A stretch of DNA of 64,000 bases from the NCBI GenBank assembly GCA_963666755.2, contig CAXXGW010000009.1, forward strand, positions 930,001 through 994,000. The letters run 5' to 3'. Source of the stretch: CAXXOK01 sp963666755. GTDB taxonomy: Bacteria; Bacillota; Clostridia; Christensenellales; Aristaeellaceae. Both the position numbers and the translations under genes were made by a program. Numbering within the stretch: position 1 is the stretch's first letter; every line of letters begins with the position of its first letter. Of this stretch, positions 54,316 through 63,476 are shown piece after piece. The notes under the pieces are model-generated. The model ran no database searches and was not told the DNA's origin. It worked only from the letters and a program-made list of their open reading frames with translations.

Positions 54316-54344
54316 ATTATATGACAGCGATGGATGGATGTCAA
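54316..54344 (-). promoter_or_regulatory. Consensus sigma-A promoter of the acyl-CoA synthetase gene
   Basis: Minus strand TTGACA (54339-54344), 17 bases, TATAAT (54316-54321): a full match in both boxes and in spacing. Confidence 0.88.
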
Positions 54345-54475
54345 ATCAGGGCTTCTTTGAAGCGCCTGTGTGCAAGGACGGTTTTATCGCATCGCAGCGG
54401 AAAAGCGTCGGTGCGCAAGAATGGCCGGAGGGATGCTCCGGCCCGTTCGGGCAATTCGCACCGGCGCGATCTGTA

Positions 54476-55114
54476 TCAGCGTTTCAGCTGATGCACACGG
54501 CGCGTCAGTTCCTGCGGGTCTGCAGCCCGGAAGAAGGTAGTACCCATGACCAGCGTATCCGCGCCCGCCTGAACCAGCGCAGGGGCGTTATCCAGCGTAA
54601 CGCCGCCGTCCACCTCAATTTCCCCGGCAAAACCCAGCCCGCGCAGCGCACGGATCTTATCCAGCATCGCGGGGTTGAGCGTTTGGCCGCCAAAGCCGGG
54701 TTCCACAGTCATGACCAGCACCAGATCCAACTCCGGCAGGAAATCGCGCAGCTCGGCGGCGGGGGTCGCAGGCCGGAGCGACGCGCCCGTGCGCAGCCCG
54801 CGCGACCGGATGCGCGCCAGCGACTCCGGAAAATGCTCGGCCTCCACATGAACGGTTACGCCGCTGGCGCCCGCGTCGGCAAACACATCTACGTACTTGA
54901 GCGGATCAATCAGCATCAGGTGCACGTCAAAATAGAGGGCGACCTCGGCCTTCATATCCTTGAGCAACGCAGGCCCAAAGGAGAGGTTGGGCACAAAGAC
55001 CCCATCCATGACGTCAAAATGGACATAATCGCAACCGGCCGATACGATCCGACGGGCAGCGTCACCCATGTGCATCGTATCCGCTGCCAGGATAGACGGC
55101 GCAATCTTAGTCAT
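54476..55114 (-). CDS. rpe: Ribulose-phosphate 3-epimerase
   Basis: A 212-residue TIM-barrel metalloenzyme interconverting ribulose 5-phosphate and xylulose 5-phosphate. Motifs are KIAPSILAAD, the metal His/Asp in YVHFDVMDGVFVPN, DVHLMLIDP, MTVEPGFGGQ and EVDGGVTLDN. The start is ATG 55114, with GGAGG upstream and an eight-base overlap with rsgA. Last gene of the def-to-rpe operon, the usual Firmicute order. Confidence 0.96.
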   Translation of the reverse strand: MTKIAPSILAADTMHMGDAARRIVSAGCDYVHFDVMDGVFVPNLSFGPALLKDMKAEVALYFDVHLMLIDPLKYVDVFADAGASGVTVHVEAEHFPESLARIRSRGLRTGASLRPATPAAELRDFLPELDLVLVMTVEPGFGGQTLNPAMLDKIRALRGLGFAGEIEVDGGVTLDNAPALVQAGADTLVMGTTFFRAADPQELTRRVHQLKR

Positions 55115-55997
55115 AACGATTCCTCCAAGATTCTTTAACCCTTTCCAGCAGCAGATGGTAACGCTCCATGCGCGCGGCGGCAATCTCCCCGCGCTGGGCG
55201 GCGGCCAGCACTGCGCAGCCGGGTTCGCTGGCATGGTAACAGGGTTGGAAGCGGCACTCCGCTTCGTACAGTAAAAATTCTGGATAGAACTCTTTCAGCT
55301 TAACGGGGTCCATCGGCGTTTCCAGCGCAAGCAGGCTGAAACCGGCGGTGTCCAGCACCTGATAGGGTTCCCGGATCAACAACTCCGCGTGACGCGTGGT
55401 GTTCTTGCCCCGGGCAATCCGGCGGCTGATTTCGCCCGTTTGCAGCGAAAGACCTGTGATGGCGTTAAGCAGCGTGCTTTTGCCAACGCCGCTTTGCCCG
55501 GCAAAGCAGCAGGTTCCTTCGCGCAGAACCGCCTCCAGCGCAGTAAGCCCCTGCTCCTGCACGGCGCTGACGGCCAGCACCGGTGCATGCGCCCCGCGGT
55601 ATTCCGCCTGTACGCGCGTCGCCAGCGCAGGGTCCAGTTCACTTTTATTGACAACAATCACCGGGCGGATGCCCTGCGCGTGCGCCATGACCAGCAGCGT
55701 ATCCAGCAACAGAAAATCCGGCTCCGGTTCGGGCGCGAGCACAAACACCAGATGCAGGATGTTAGCCACCGGGGGACGGATCAGCTCGTTCTGCCGCGGC
55801 AGGATTTCCTCAATCCAACCGTGCTCCTCGCCTTCGCCGGGGGTAAACAGGATGTGATCGCCAACAAGTGGCGTCAGGTGGCGCTTGCGAAAGATGCCTT
55901 TGGCGCGCAGCACCGAAACTGTGCCCTGTGTGCCCCGCGCGTAATACAGGCCGCCGACGCCCTTGACAATCACGCCGGTTTGCGGTGCGGCGTTCAT
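55107..55997 (-). CDS. rsgA: Ribosome small-subunit GTPase RsgA
   Basis: A 296-residue circularly permuted GTPase that checks 30S maturation. It has an N-terminal OB-fold, then G4 VVNKSEL, G1 GQSGVGKST (167-175), G2 KNTTRH, G3 DTAGF, and a C-terminal zinc domain with cysteines and His in ECRFQPCYHASEPGC. Four-base overlap with pknB upstream and eight-base overlap with rpe downstream. Confidence 0.96.
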   Translation of the reverse strand: MNAAPQTGVIVKGVGGLYYARGTQGTVSVLRAKGIFRKRHLTPLVGDHILFTPGEGEEHGWIEEILPRQNELIRPPVANILHLVFVLAPEPEPDFLLLDTLLVMAHAQGIRPVIVVNKSELDPALATRVQAEYRGAHAPVLAVSAVQEQGLTALEAVLREGTCCFAGQSGVGKSTLLNAITGLSLQTGEISRRIARGKNTTRHAELLIREPYQVLDTAGFSLLALETPMDPVKLKEFYPEFLLYEAECRFQPCYHASEPGCAVLAAAQRGEIAAARMERYHLLLERVKESWRNRYD

Positions 55998-57868
55998 TGC
56001 AGCTCAACCTCCCGCTCGGCGGTTAGCTGCCCGTTCAGGTAGGCGCGGCATACCAGCATGCCCGACTGGTTGGAACTGACCGGTACAATGATGGAGTACG
56101 CGCTGCCTGCGTTGGTCATGCCGCTGTACTGCTCCACCTCGGTATCGCCTTCCACCAGCGTAACCCGCAGGGGTACGCTCTGGCTGACGGCAGGCACTTC
56201 CACTTCCATATCGGCATGGTAGGCCTTGCTCTTGGCGCCGACGGTCAGGCTCACCTGCGCATCCAGCACGGCCATGGTGCCGGCGGCGGGCGATTGGGCA
56301 AGAACCTTGCCGATCTGGTCTTCCGAGGCTGTATCGCCGTATTCCACCTTACCGGCGGTCAGGTTGTTTTCTTTGATCAGCTGCAGCGCATCCTCGTAAA
56401 CCTGCCCGCTCAGGTCGGGCACCAGCGTGCTGCCGCCGGATATGGTTACCTCAATCTCCTGCCCCTGCGAGCAGGGCTCATCCCGCGCGGGGTTCTGGGC
56501 AATTACGGTATCCACGGGCTCGGCGGAGGGGCTTTTGAGCACGACCATGCTCAGCCCTTTTTCCTTGAGCCTGGCAGCCGCATCCGTGCGACTCAGCCCC
56601 ATGACATCCGGGGTCAGCAGCCGCGTAGGCCCTAGGCTGACCGTGGCGACCACGCTGTCGCCCTTGCGCATCTCGGCGTCGGCCTCCGGGGTTTGGGAGA
56701 TGACTGTGCCTGCGGCAATCACGTCATGGTTGACGTTGATCTGCTGCCAGTTGAGGCCTGCTCGCTTAACCAGCGCCATGGCTTCTTCCACCGTGGCGCC
56801 TGTAACGTCGGGCGCAACCGCGCTGTCCGTCACGGTCTGGATAACACTGACCACCCCGACGATCAACGCGATAAACACCAGCATGCCTGTTAAGATGGTT
56901 AAAGCGACCGTGGAACGTTTGCGCCGCCGTACCGGCGGATGGCGGGAGGTTTGCGCACCGCCGCGCGTGGGGGAGGACGGACGTCGCGCGGGGCCACCCG
57001 GCTGGGGGTTTGGCCGATCCGGCAGGGGAGAGGGGTTAGCCTCTTCTTTGCCGTCGCGGGCCTTCTGCAGCGCGTCGGCCATTTCGCGGGCGCTCTGGTA
57101 GCGCTTCTTGGGGGATTTCTCCAATGCGCGCATAATAACGTTCACAACCGCGGGCGGCACATCCGGGTTATAATCCGTGATGGGCGGCGGGGTCGCGTTT
57201 ACATGTTGCATAGCAACGGATACCGGCGTATCCCCTAAAAAAGGGACGCGCCCGGTGAGCATTTCGTAAAGCACAATGCCGGTGGAGTAAATATCGCTGG
57301 TGGCTTCCACCACATTGCCGGTGGCCTGCTCGGGCGAGGAATAGTGCACCGAACCCACCACGGTATCGCCTTTGCTGATGGTAAAGGCATTAGTCATGCG
57401 GGCAATGCCGAAATCCGCCACCTTGATGTGGCCATCGGCATTCACCAGAATATTCTGTGGTTTGATGTCGCGGTGAATGATGCCGTTATCATGCGCGTGC
57501 TGCAGCGCACTTAAAATGCGCACGGCGATTTGCACGGCCGTGTTGGTGTTCAGGTGCCCGCGCTGCTGGATAATGTCCTTAAGCGTGCTGCCGCTTACAT
57601 ATTCCAGCACCAGATAGCGGAACTCGCCCTCTACGCCCACATCCAGAAGGTTCACGATATTGTGGTGCGACATCAGACTGGCAGCTTGCGCCTCGCGCTG
57701 GAACCGCTCTAAAAATTCCTTGTCGCTGTTGTATTCGGCTTTGAGGATCTTGATTGCCACGCTGTGCCCGGTGCGGATATCCACGGCGCGATAGACAAGC
57801 GACATGCCGCCCTGCCCGATGAAATCCACCAGTTTGTAGCGCTCGGCAAAGACCATCCCCTTCATCAT
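55994..57868 (-). CDS. pknB: PASTA-domain Ser/Thr protein kinase
   Basis: A 624-residue membrane kinase sensing cell-wall precursors. The kinase domain (about 11-265) has GQGGMSLVYRA, the catalytic HRDIKPQN and DFGIAR. A Pro/Arg-rich linker (about 280-317) precedes one transmembrane helix (about 320-345), then three PASTA repeats that bind muropeptides or lipid II, and a C-terminal extracellular domain of about 70 residues. Start is ATG 57868 with GGAGGTGA upstream, overlapping the prpC stop. The kinase-phosphatase pair is a standard Firmicute module. Confidence 0.95.
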   Translation of the reverse strand: MMKGMVFAERYKLVDFIGQGGMSLVYRAVDIRTGHSVAIKILKAEYNSDKEFLERFQREAQAASLMSHHNIVNLLDVGVEGEFRYLVLEYVSGSTLKDIIQQRGHLNTNTAVQIAVRILSALQHAHDNGIIHRDIKPQNILVNADGHIKVADFGIARMTNAFTISKGDTVVGSVHYSSPEQATGNVVEATSDIYSTGIVLYEMLTGRVPFLGDTPVSVAMQHVNATPPPITDYNPDVPPAVVNVIMRALEKSPKKRYQSAREMADALQKARDGKEEANPSPLPDRPNPQPGGPARRPSSPTRGGAQTSRHPPVRRRKRSTVALTILTGMLVFIALIVGVVSVIQTVTDSAVAPDVTGATVEEAMALVKRAGLNWQQINVNHDVIAAGTVISQTPEADAEMRKGDSVVATVSLGPTRLLTPDVMGLSRTDAAARLKEKGLSMVVLKSPSAEPVDTVIAQNPARDEPCSQGQEIEVTISGGSTLVPDLSGQVYEDALQLIKENNLTAGKVEYGDTASEDQIGKVLAQSPAAGTMAVLDAQVSLTVGAKSKAYHADMEVEVPAVSQSVPLRVTLVEGDTEVEQYSGMTNAGSAYSIIVPVSSNQSGMLVCRAYLNGQLTAEREVELQ

Positions 57869-58575
57869 GGCAGAGTCACCTCCGTCACGCGACACAGCAG
57901 CAGGCTGATGTTATCATGACCGCCGTGTTCCAGGGCGATCTCCAGCAGGCGGTCGGCCGCCGGTTCGTCCTTGAGGGTCTGCAGGGTTTCGGCAATTTCC
58001 GTATCTTCCACCATGTTGTAAAGCCCGTCGGAACAGATCAGCCAGACGTCGCCCTCCTGCTTTGGCACGGCAAACAGGTCCGGCTCCACCAGCGGATCGG
58101 TACCCAATGCCCGGGTGATGACGCTGCGGTAGGGGTGCGTTTTCGCCATGGCGGGAGTGATGACCTTGTTGCGAAGCAGCTCGCCTACGACGCTGTGATC
58201 CTGCGTGCGGCAGGTCAGCTCACCGTCGCGGTACAGGTATGCGCGGCTGTCGCCCACATGGGCGACCCAAACGGCGTCACGGCCTTCCCACAGCAGGGTA
58301 AGGGTGGTGCCCATGCCGCTGAGGGAAAGCTCGTGTTTCTGCATTTCATAAATACGGCGGTTGGCGGCGTCCACACCGATACGCAGGGTGTCTTCCTCCG
58401 GGGCTTTACCCTGTAAAAGGTTGCGCACCACCTGCACGGCGATGCGGCTGGCGGTTTCGCCCCCGCGATGGCCGCCCATACCGTCCGCTACGCCGTATAA
58501 ATTGTGGGATACCAGCAGCGAATCCTGATTGGTCGGGCGCACCAGCCCCTTATGGGTTTTTGCGTAGATCTGCAT
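57865..58575 (-). CDS. prpC: PP2C-type Ser/Thr phosphatase
   Basis: A 236-residue metal-dependent phosphatase reversing PknB phosphorylation. Motifs are RPTNQDSL, VADGMGGHRGGE, the WVAHVGDSRAYLYRDG block and LICSDGLYNMV followed by GGHDNISLLL, all conserved. Start is ATG 58575 after GGAGGG. The stop overlaps the start of pknB (ATGA). Confidence 0.95.
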   Translation of the reverse strand: MQIYAKTHKGLVRPTNQDSLLVSHNLYGVADGMGGHRGGETASRIAVQVVRNLLQGKAPEEDTLRIGVDAANRRIYEMQKHELSLSGMGTTLTLLWEGRDAVWVAHVGDSRAYLYRDGELTCRTQDHSVVGELLRNKVITPAMAKTHPYRSVITRALGTDPLVEPDLFAVPKQEGDVWLICSDGLYNMVEDTEIAETLQTLKDEPAADRLLEIALEHGGHDNISLLLCRVTEVTLP

Positions 58576-58636
58576 GGCGTACCCTCCTTTCCGTACCCGC
58601 AAGGGTTTGAAACCCTTAAGCATTGATGATAGCAGG

Positions 58637-59680
58637 TTATTCTCCGTCTTTCAAGTGCTGATTGCGCAACTGGCCGCATGCTCCGCTGATATCCGCGCCC
58701 ATTTCCCGCCGGACGGTGGCGGAAACATGCAGCGCGGTCAGCGTGTCCAGAAAGACCTGTACCGCTCTGGGGGATGCGGGTTCCATACTGCGCTCCGCTA
58801 CGCGGTTCAGCGGGATCAGGTTGACATGGCATTGCAGACCCGAAACCAGGCGCGCCAGCTCGCGCGCATGCTCGGGGCGGCTGTTGAGGCCGTCGATCAG
58901 CGCGTACTCAAAGATCACGCGCCTGCCCGTGGTGCCGACATAGTCCCGCACGGCGGCCATCAGTTCGGCAAGGGGGTACCGGGTGGCGATCGGCATGATC
59001 TGCCGCCGGATTTCGTCGTTGGGCGCGTGAAGCGATATGCTCAGGGTCACGGGCAGCTTTTCGGCCGCCAGCTCCCGGATGCGCGGCACAATGCCGCAGG
59101 TGCTCAGCGATATGGCCCGCAGGCTCAGATTCAGCCCATCCGGGTGGTTGACCAGCCGCAGAAAGCGCACCACCGCCTCGTAATTATCCAGCGGTTCGCC
59201 GCTGCCCATCAGCACGACATGCCCCACCCGCCCGGACACACCCAGATAACGGTTTGCCAGTAGAATCTGGGCGAGCATTTCGCCAGCGCTCAGGTTGCGC
59301 ACGCAGCCGTGCAGGGTGCTGGCGCAAAAGGCGCAGCCCATTTTGCACCCCACCTGGGTGGATATGCAAAGGCTGTAACCGTAGTGGTAATGCATCAGCA
59401 CGCTTTCAACCAGATTCCCATCCGCGCAGGCGTTCAGGAACTTGACCGTCTGATCCTTGCGGGAGGGAAAACTGGCGCGCAGGCTCAGCGGCAGGTCGTA
59501 CGCTTGTGCCGTCAGCGTTTCGCGTAAGGTTTTCGGCAGATTTTCCATATCGCAGAAGGGCACGCCGCGGTGCAGCCAGCCAAACACCTGCCCCGCGCGG
59601 AAGGCGGGCTGCCCCAGCTGGACAAAGTACGCGCGCAGCTCCTCGGGGATCATATCCAAAAGGATCGGTTTATCCGCCAT
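58637..59680 (-). CDS. rlmN: Dual-specificity rRNA/tRNA m2A methyltransferase RlmN
   Basis: A 347-residue radical SAM enzyme methylating C2 of A2503 in 23S rRNA and A37 in tRNA. The iron-sulfur motif is CAFCASTLHGC (CxxxCxxC form around GCKMGCAFC), with GEPLDNYEAV and the C-terminal methylated cysteine region near GACGQL. Start is ATG 59680, three bases after the rsmB stop; the longer open frame overlapping rsmB is not used. Confidence 0.96.
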   Translation of the reverse strand: MADKPILLDMIPEELRAYFVQLGQPAFRAGQVFGWLHRGVPFCDMENLPKTLRETLTAQAYDLPLSLRASFPSRKDQTVKFLNACADGNLVESVLMHYHYGYSLCISTQVGCKMGCAFCASTLHGCVRNLSAGEMLAQILLANRYLGVSGRVGHVVLMGSGEPLDNYEAVVRFLRLVNHPDGLNLSLRAISLSTCGIVPRIRELAAEKLPVTLSISLHAPNDEIRRQIMPIATRYPLAELMAAVRDYVGTTGRRVIFEYALIDGLNSRPEHARELARLVSGLQCHVNLIPLNRVAERSMEPASPRAVQVFLDTLTALHVSATVRREMGADISGACGQLRNQHLKDGE

Positions 59681-59682
59681 GG

Positions 59683-62532
59683 TTAGCCCCTCGCTTTGCG
59701 AAACCGCGCGATGAAGAACCCTTCCACCCCGTCGCGGTGGGCCAGCAGCTGCAGCCCATGCGGCGTCTGGCGTGCGCACACGCTTTCCGGATAGCTGTCC
59801 GGCGGCGGCAGCAGCGTAAAGTCCGGGTGCGAGGCTAAAAAGGCTTCCACCTGCTCGCTGTTTTCCGCCGGGAGGATGGAGCACGTGCTGTATACCAGCA
59901 ATCCGCCGGGCTTAACGTAGTTGCATACGGCATAGAGCAGGCGCTTCTGGGTGGCCACGATGGGCTGCACATCCTCCGCCTGCAAGCGGTACTTCAAGTC
60001 CGGCTTATCGCCCAGCACACCCAGCCCGGTACAGGGGGCGTCCAGCAGAACAGCGTCCAGCGTGCCTTCCAGATCGGGTTTGGGTTCGCCCGCATCCCGC
60101 ACGGAAATGCGCAGGTTTTCAAGCTTCAGCCGACGTTTGGCAGCCTCCAGCAACAGTGCGCGCTTTTCATGGAGTTCCCAGGCATACACGCGGCCTGTTC
60201 CCTGCATGGCTTCGGCCATATAGCTGGTTTTGCCGCCGGGTGCGGCGCACGCGTCCAGCACGCGCATGCCGGGGCGGGCCTGCACAGCCTCGGCGGCGAA
60301 CATGCTGCTCTGCCCCTGCACGGAGAAACGCCCAGCGCGAAAATCCTCATCCTGCGCAAGGTCGGTGGCACCGGAAACCAAATACGCGTGGGGGGCCAGA
60401 CCGTGCCGCCAGGGCCAACCTTTGTCGGTCAGCAGGGTTTCAAAAGCCGCGTCGGTTAGCAGCATGGTGTTGGGGCGTAGCACGGTTTCGTGCGCCTGTG
60501 CCCGATATAGTAAAATCTGCTCCGCCGTTTCCTCCCCGTAATCGGCAATCAGCCGGTCGATCAGCCAGTAAGGGGCGCTGCCCATGATATGCAGGTAGGC
60601 GCGCAAATCCTCCTCGCGCTTGGGCCAGGGGATTTCGTCCTTGCTGCGCACCAGATTGCGGAGCACGCCGTTGAGGAACCCGGCCGCGCCTTCCAACCCG
60701 AGCGCACGCGCCAGATTGACGCCCTCGTTTACAGCGGCGCTGTCCGGCACCCGGTCATGGAACAGAATCTGGCAGGCGCTCAGGCGCAGGATGTCACGCT
60801 GCAGCGCATCCTCGGTTGGGTGCTCCATCAGCCGGTCGAGCGCGAAATCGATCTGCAGCTGCTGCTCCAGCGTCGAATAGACGATGCTGGTTGCGAGCCG
60901 CCGATCCGCCGGGGAGAGGTTAGCCTTGTTCAGCTTTTCCTGTAAAGCAAGCGCGGCGTAGGCGCCGTGCTCATGCACATCGCGCAGCACATCCAGCGCG
61001 ACTCTGCGGGCACCTACGGTCGGGGCAGGCCGGTCGGCAGGGGCGCCGGGGCGGACGAACCTTGCTTTACGCGGTGCGGAATAGGAAGAACCGGCCGGAG
61101 ATTTCGACGGATACGTGTGTGGTCCGGCGGGCTTGGAGAAGCGGCGCTCGCCGAATGCGGGTGCCACGGCAGGTCTTGCAAAGTGGCGTTCGCCGGAAGC
61201 GGGCGCACCGGCTGGCTTGCCGTAGTGACGTTCGCCAGAGGTGGGAGCCCCGGAAGGCTTTCCATAGCTACGTTCACCAGATACGGGAGTTCCGGCGGGC
61301 TTACTATAGTGCCGTTCGCCGGAAGAGGGTGCCCCAGTAGGCTTGGAGAAGCGGCGCTCGCCGAAAGACGGTGCCCCGGCGGGCTTGCCGTAGTGACGTT
61401 CGCCGGAGATGGGAGCCCCAGCAGGCTTGCCAAAGCGGCGTTCGCCAGAAGCTGGCGCACCGGCTGGCTTGCCGTAGTGACGTTCGCCAGAGGTGGGAGC
61501 CCCGGCAGGCTTGGAAAAGCGGCGTTCTCCGGATGCAGGTGCACCGACGGGTCTTGCAAAGTGGCGCTCGCCAGAAGCTGGCGCACCGGCTGGCTTGCCG
61601 TAGTGACGTTCGCCAGAGGTGGGAGCCCCGGCAGGCTTGGAAAAGCGGCGTTCTCCGGATGCAGGTGCACCGACGGGTCTTGCAAAGTGGCGCTCGCCAG
61701 AAGCTGGCGCACCGGCTGGCTTGCCGTAGTGACGTTCGCCAGAGGTGGGCGCCCCGGCGGGCTTGGAAAAGCGGCGCTCGCCGGAAGCGGGTGCCCCGGA
61801 GGGCTTGCCATAGTAACGTTCCCCAGAAGCAGGTGCCCCGGCGGGCTTGCTAAAGCGGCGCTCCCCATAAGCAGGAGCTCCGGCGGGCTTGCCATAGTGA
61901 CGTTCCCCAGAAGCAGGAGCCCCGGCAGGCTTGGCATAGCGGCGTTCGCCGGATGCAGGTGCTCCGGCAGGCTTGCCGTAGTGACGTTCGCCAGTTACAG
62001 GTGCCCCGACAGGCTTGCCGTAGCGACGTTCGCCGGAAGCGGGAGCGTCGGCAGGCTTGGGGAAGCGTCGTTCGGCGGAAACAGGTGCCCCGGTGGGCTT
62101 GCCGTAGTGACGTTCGCCAGAGGTGGGAGCCCCGGCAGGCTTGGAGAAGCGGCGTTCGCCGGAAGCAGGTGCCCCGGTGGGCTTGCCGTAGTGACGTTCG
62201 CCAGAGGTGGGAGCCCCGGCAGGCTTGGAGAAGCGGCGTTCGCCGGAAGCAGGTGCCCCGGTGGGCTTGCCGTAGTGGCGTTCTCCGGATGCAGGTGCCC
62301 CGGCAGGCTTGCCAAAACGGCGCTCACCGGAGGCGGGCGTACCTTTGAAGGAACTGCTCCGGTTTCCGGCGGCAGGTGCCGCGTGACCCCGGACAGGAGC
62401 TCCGGAGGATTTGGAATAACCGGCGCTGTGGGAGGCGGAGGAAGGAGTGCGGGGCTTGGCATAACCGGTTCGATTCGATGCGGGTTTGTCCTGCGGCCCG
62501 CGCCGCCCACCATGATTACCCTGGTCGCTCAT
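59683..62532 (-). CDS. rsmB: 16S rRNA m5C967 methyltransferase RsmB with 29-repeat N-terminal extension
   Basis: A 949-residue protein, about twice the usual length. The C-terminal 445 residues are a normal RsmB: a NusB-like RNA-binding domain (about 505-640), then a SAM domain with DACAAPGGKT (760-769) and the two catalytic cysteines Cys834 (DAPC) and Cys884 (STCS). Residues 64-469 consist of 29 tandem copies of a 14-residue unit of the form GAPxSGERxxxKPA, preceded by a polar leader (1-63) and followed by a short linker. The extension is basic, rich in Gly, Pro, Arg, Lys and aromatics, and should be disordered. The repeat is in frame without interruption, and overlaps fmt (four bases) and rlmN as in the standard operon. 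Confidence 0.94.
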   Translation of the reverse strand: MSDQGNHGGRRGPQDKPASNRTGYAKPRTPSSASHSAGYSKSSGAPVRGHAAPAAGNRSSSFKGTPASGERRFGKPAGAPASGERHYGKPTGAPASGERRFSKPAGAPTSGERHYGKPTGAPASGERRFSKPAGAPTSGERHYGKPTGAPVSAERRFPKPADAPASGERRYGKPVGAPVTGERHYGKPAGAPASGERRYAKPAGAPASGERHYGKPAGAPAYGERRFSKPAGAPASGERYYGKPSGAPASGERRFSKPAGAPTSGERHYGKPAGAPASGERHFARPVGAPASGERRFSKPAGAPTSGERHYGKPAGAPASGERHFARPVGAPASGERRFSKPAGAPTSGERHYGKPAGAPASGERRFGKPAGAPISGERHYGKPAGAPSFGERRFSKPTGAPSSGERHYSKPAGTPVSGERSYGKPSGAPTSGERHYGKPAGAPASGERHFARPAVAPAFGERRFSKPAGPHTYPSKSPAGSSYSAPRKARFVRPGAPADRPAPTVGARRVALDVLRDVHEHGAYAALALQEKLNKANLSPADRRLATSIVYSTLEQQLQIDFALDRLMEHPTEDALQRDILRLSACQILFHDRVPDSAAVNEGVNLARALGLEGAAGFLNGVLRNLVRSKDEIPWPKREEDLRAYLHIMGSAPYWLIDRLIADYGEETAEQILLYRAQAHETVLRPNTMLLTDAAFETLLTDKGWPWRHGLAPHAYLVSGATDLAQDEDFRAGRFSVQGQSSMFAAEAVQARPGMRVLDACAAPGGKTSYMAEAMQGTGRVYAWELHEKRALLLEAAKRRLKLENLRISVRDAGEPKPDLEGTLDAVLLDAPCTGLGVLGDKPDLKYRLQAEDVQPIVATQKRLLYAVCNYVKPGGLLVYSTCSILPAENSEQVEAFLASHPDFTLLPPPDSYPESVCARQTPHGLQLLAHRDGVEGFFIARFRKARG
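61126..62343 (-). repeat. In-frame 42-bp minisatellite encoding the RsmB repeat region (29 units)
   Basis: Twenty-nine consecutive 42-bp units encode residues 64-469 of RsmB. Units alternate between forms reading GERRFSKP and GERHYGKP, so a two-unit 84-bp period is also visible. Between about 61445 and 61822 a three-unit block of 126 bp recurs nearly exactly (the same junction at 61445, 61571 and 61697), pointing to recent amplification. No indel breaks the frame. Confidence 0.97.
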
Positions 62533-63476
62533 AGATGAACCTCACACAGCGGTTTTCCCGCTTCGATTGCGTGCCCGCGAAGGAACGCTCGCGCCTCCAT
62601 ACGGCGCGCATTGGGGGCTTGGATTTCCAACAGTTCCAGCGCGCCATCGCCGGTTGCGATGGTCAGGCCGCTGTGGGGGTCGGCGGTTAGTATGGTGCCC
62701 GGTGCGGCTGTATAGGGGGGCTGTACAGCCTTGGCACGCCATACCTTGAGCACATCCGTGGCCAGCGGGGCGTAGGCGCAGGGCCAGGGGTCCATGGCGC
62801 GCACGCGGCACTCGCAACGCCGTGTAGTTTCGGAAAAGTCCAGCAGACCCAGCTCTTTTTCCAATTTGGGCTCGTAGGTCATGGCAGTCTCATCCTGCTT
62901 TTCCCGGGGGCAGGTACCCGCGGCGAGGCGGTTGAGCGTTTCCATAAGCAGCGTCGCGCCGATATGGGCCAGTCGATCGGTCAGCGTGGCGGCAGTGTCC
63001 TCCGCGGAAATAGGGGTCTGTGCGCGCAGCAGCATATCGCCGGTATCAATGCCCTTGTCGGTCAGCATGGTGGTCACGCCGGTGATGGCATCATCCTGCA
63101 GAATGGCCCATTGGATGGGCGCGGGGCCGCGGTGGCGGGGCAGAAGCGAGGCGTGCACGTTAACCGTGCCCATTGGTGGCACATCCAGTATCTCTTGGCT
63201 TAAAATCTGCCCAAAGGCTGCCGTAACGCACAGGTCGGGCGCCAGCGCCTGCAAATCCGCCAACCCATCGCGGCGGATGCGCAACGGTTGCAGCACGGGG
63301 ATGCCGTGCGCCAGCGCCAGCTCCTTTACAGGGCTCATCTGCACTTTACCGCCGCGCCCCTTAGGCCGGTCGGGCTGGGTGAATACGCCCACAACCGTAT
63401 GGTCGGAATCCAGCAACGCTTGCAGCGAGGGCACGGAAAACGCCGGCGTGCCCATGAAAACAATCCTCAAAGGCAT
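62529..63476 (-). CDS. fmt: Methionyl-tRNA formyltransferase
   Basis: A 315-residue enzyme formylating initiator Met-tRNA with 10-formyltetrahydrofolate. Motifs are FMGTPAFSVPSL, FTQPDRPKGRGGK, HASLLPRHRGPAPIQWAIL (active-site His) and GIDTGDMLL. The C-terminal tRNA-binding OB domain is present. Ten-base overlap with def and four-base overlap with rsmB. Confidence 0.97.
   Translation of the reverse strand: MPLRIVFMGTPAFSVPSLQALLDSDHTVVGVFTQPDRPKGRGGKVQMSPVKELALAHGIPVLQPLRIRRDGLADLQALAPDLCVTAAFGQILSQEILDVPPMGTVNVHASLLPRHRGPAPIQWAILQDDAITGVTTMLTDKGIDTGDMLLRAQTPISAEDTAATLTDRLAHIGATLLMETLNRLAAGTCPREKQDETAMTYEPKLEKELGLLDFSETTRRCECRVRAMDPWPCAYAPLATDVLKVWRAKAVQPPYTAAPGTILTADPHSGLTIATGDGALELLEIQAPNARRMEARAFLRGHAIEAGKPLCEVHL

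Noticed and set aside
61126..62343. A regular repeat array resembling CRISPR
   Set aside because: Units are contiguous coding repeats with no unique spacers, and no cas genes are nearby.
60967..62538. A 523-codon plus-strand open frame across the rsmB repeats
   Set aside because: The 42-bp unit is a multiple of three and lacks stops in several frames, so open antisense frames are automatic. RsmB on the minus strand continues into a real enzyme domain and overlaps fmt in the expected way.
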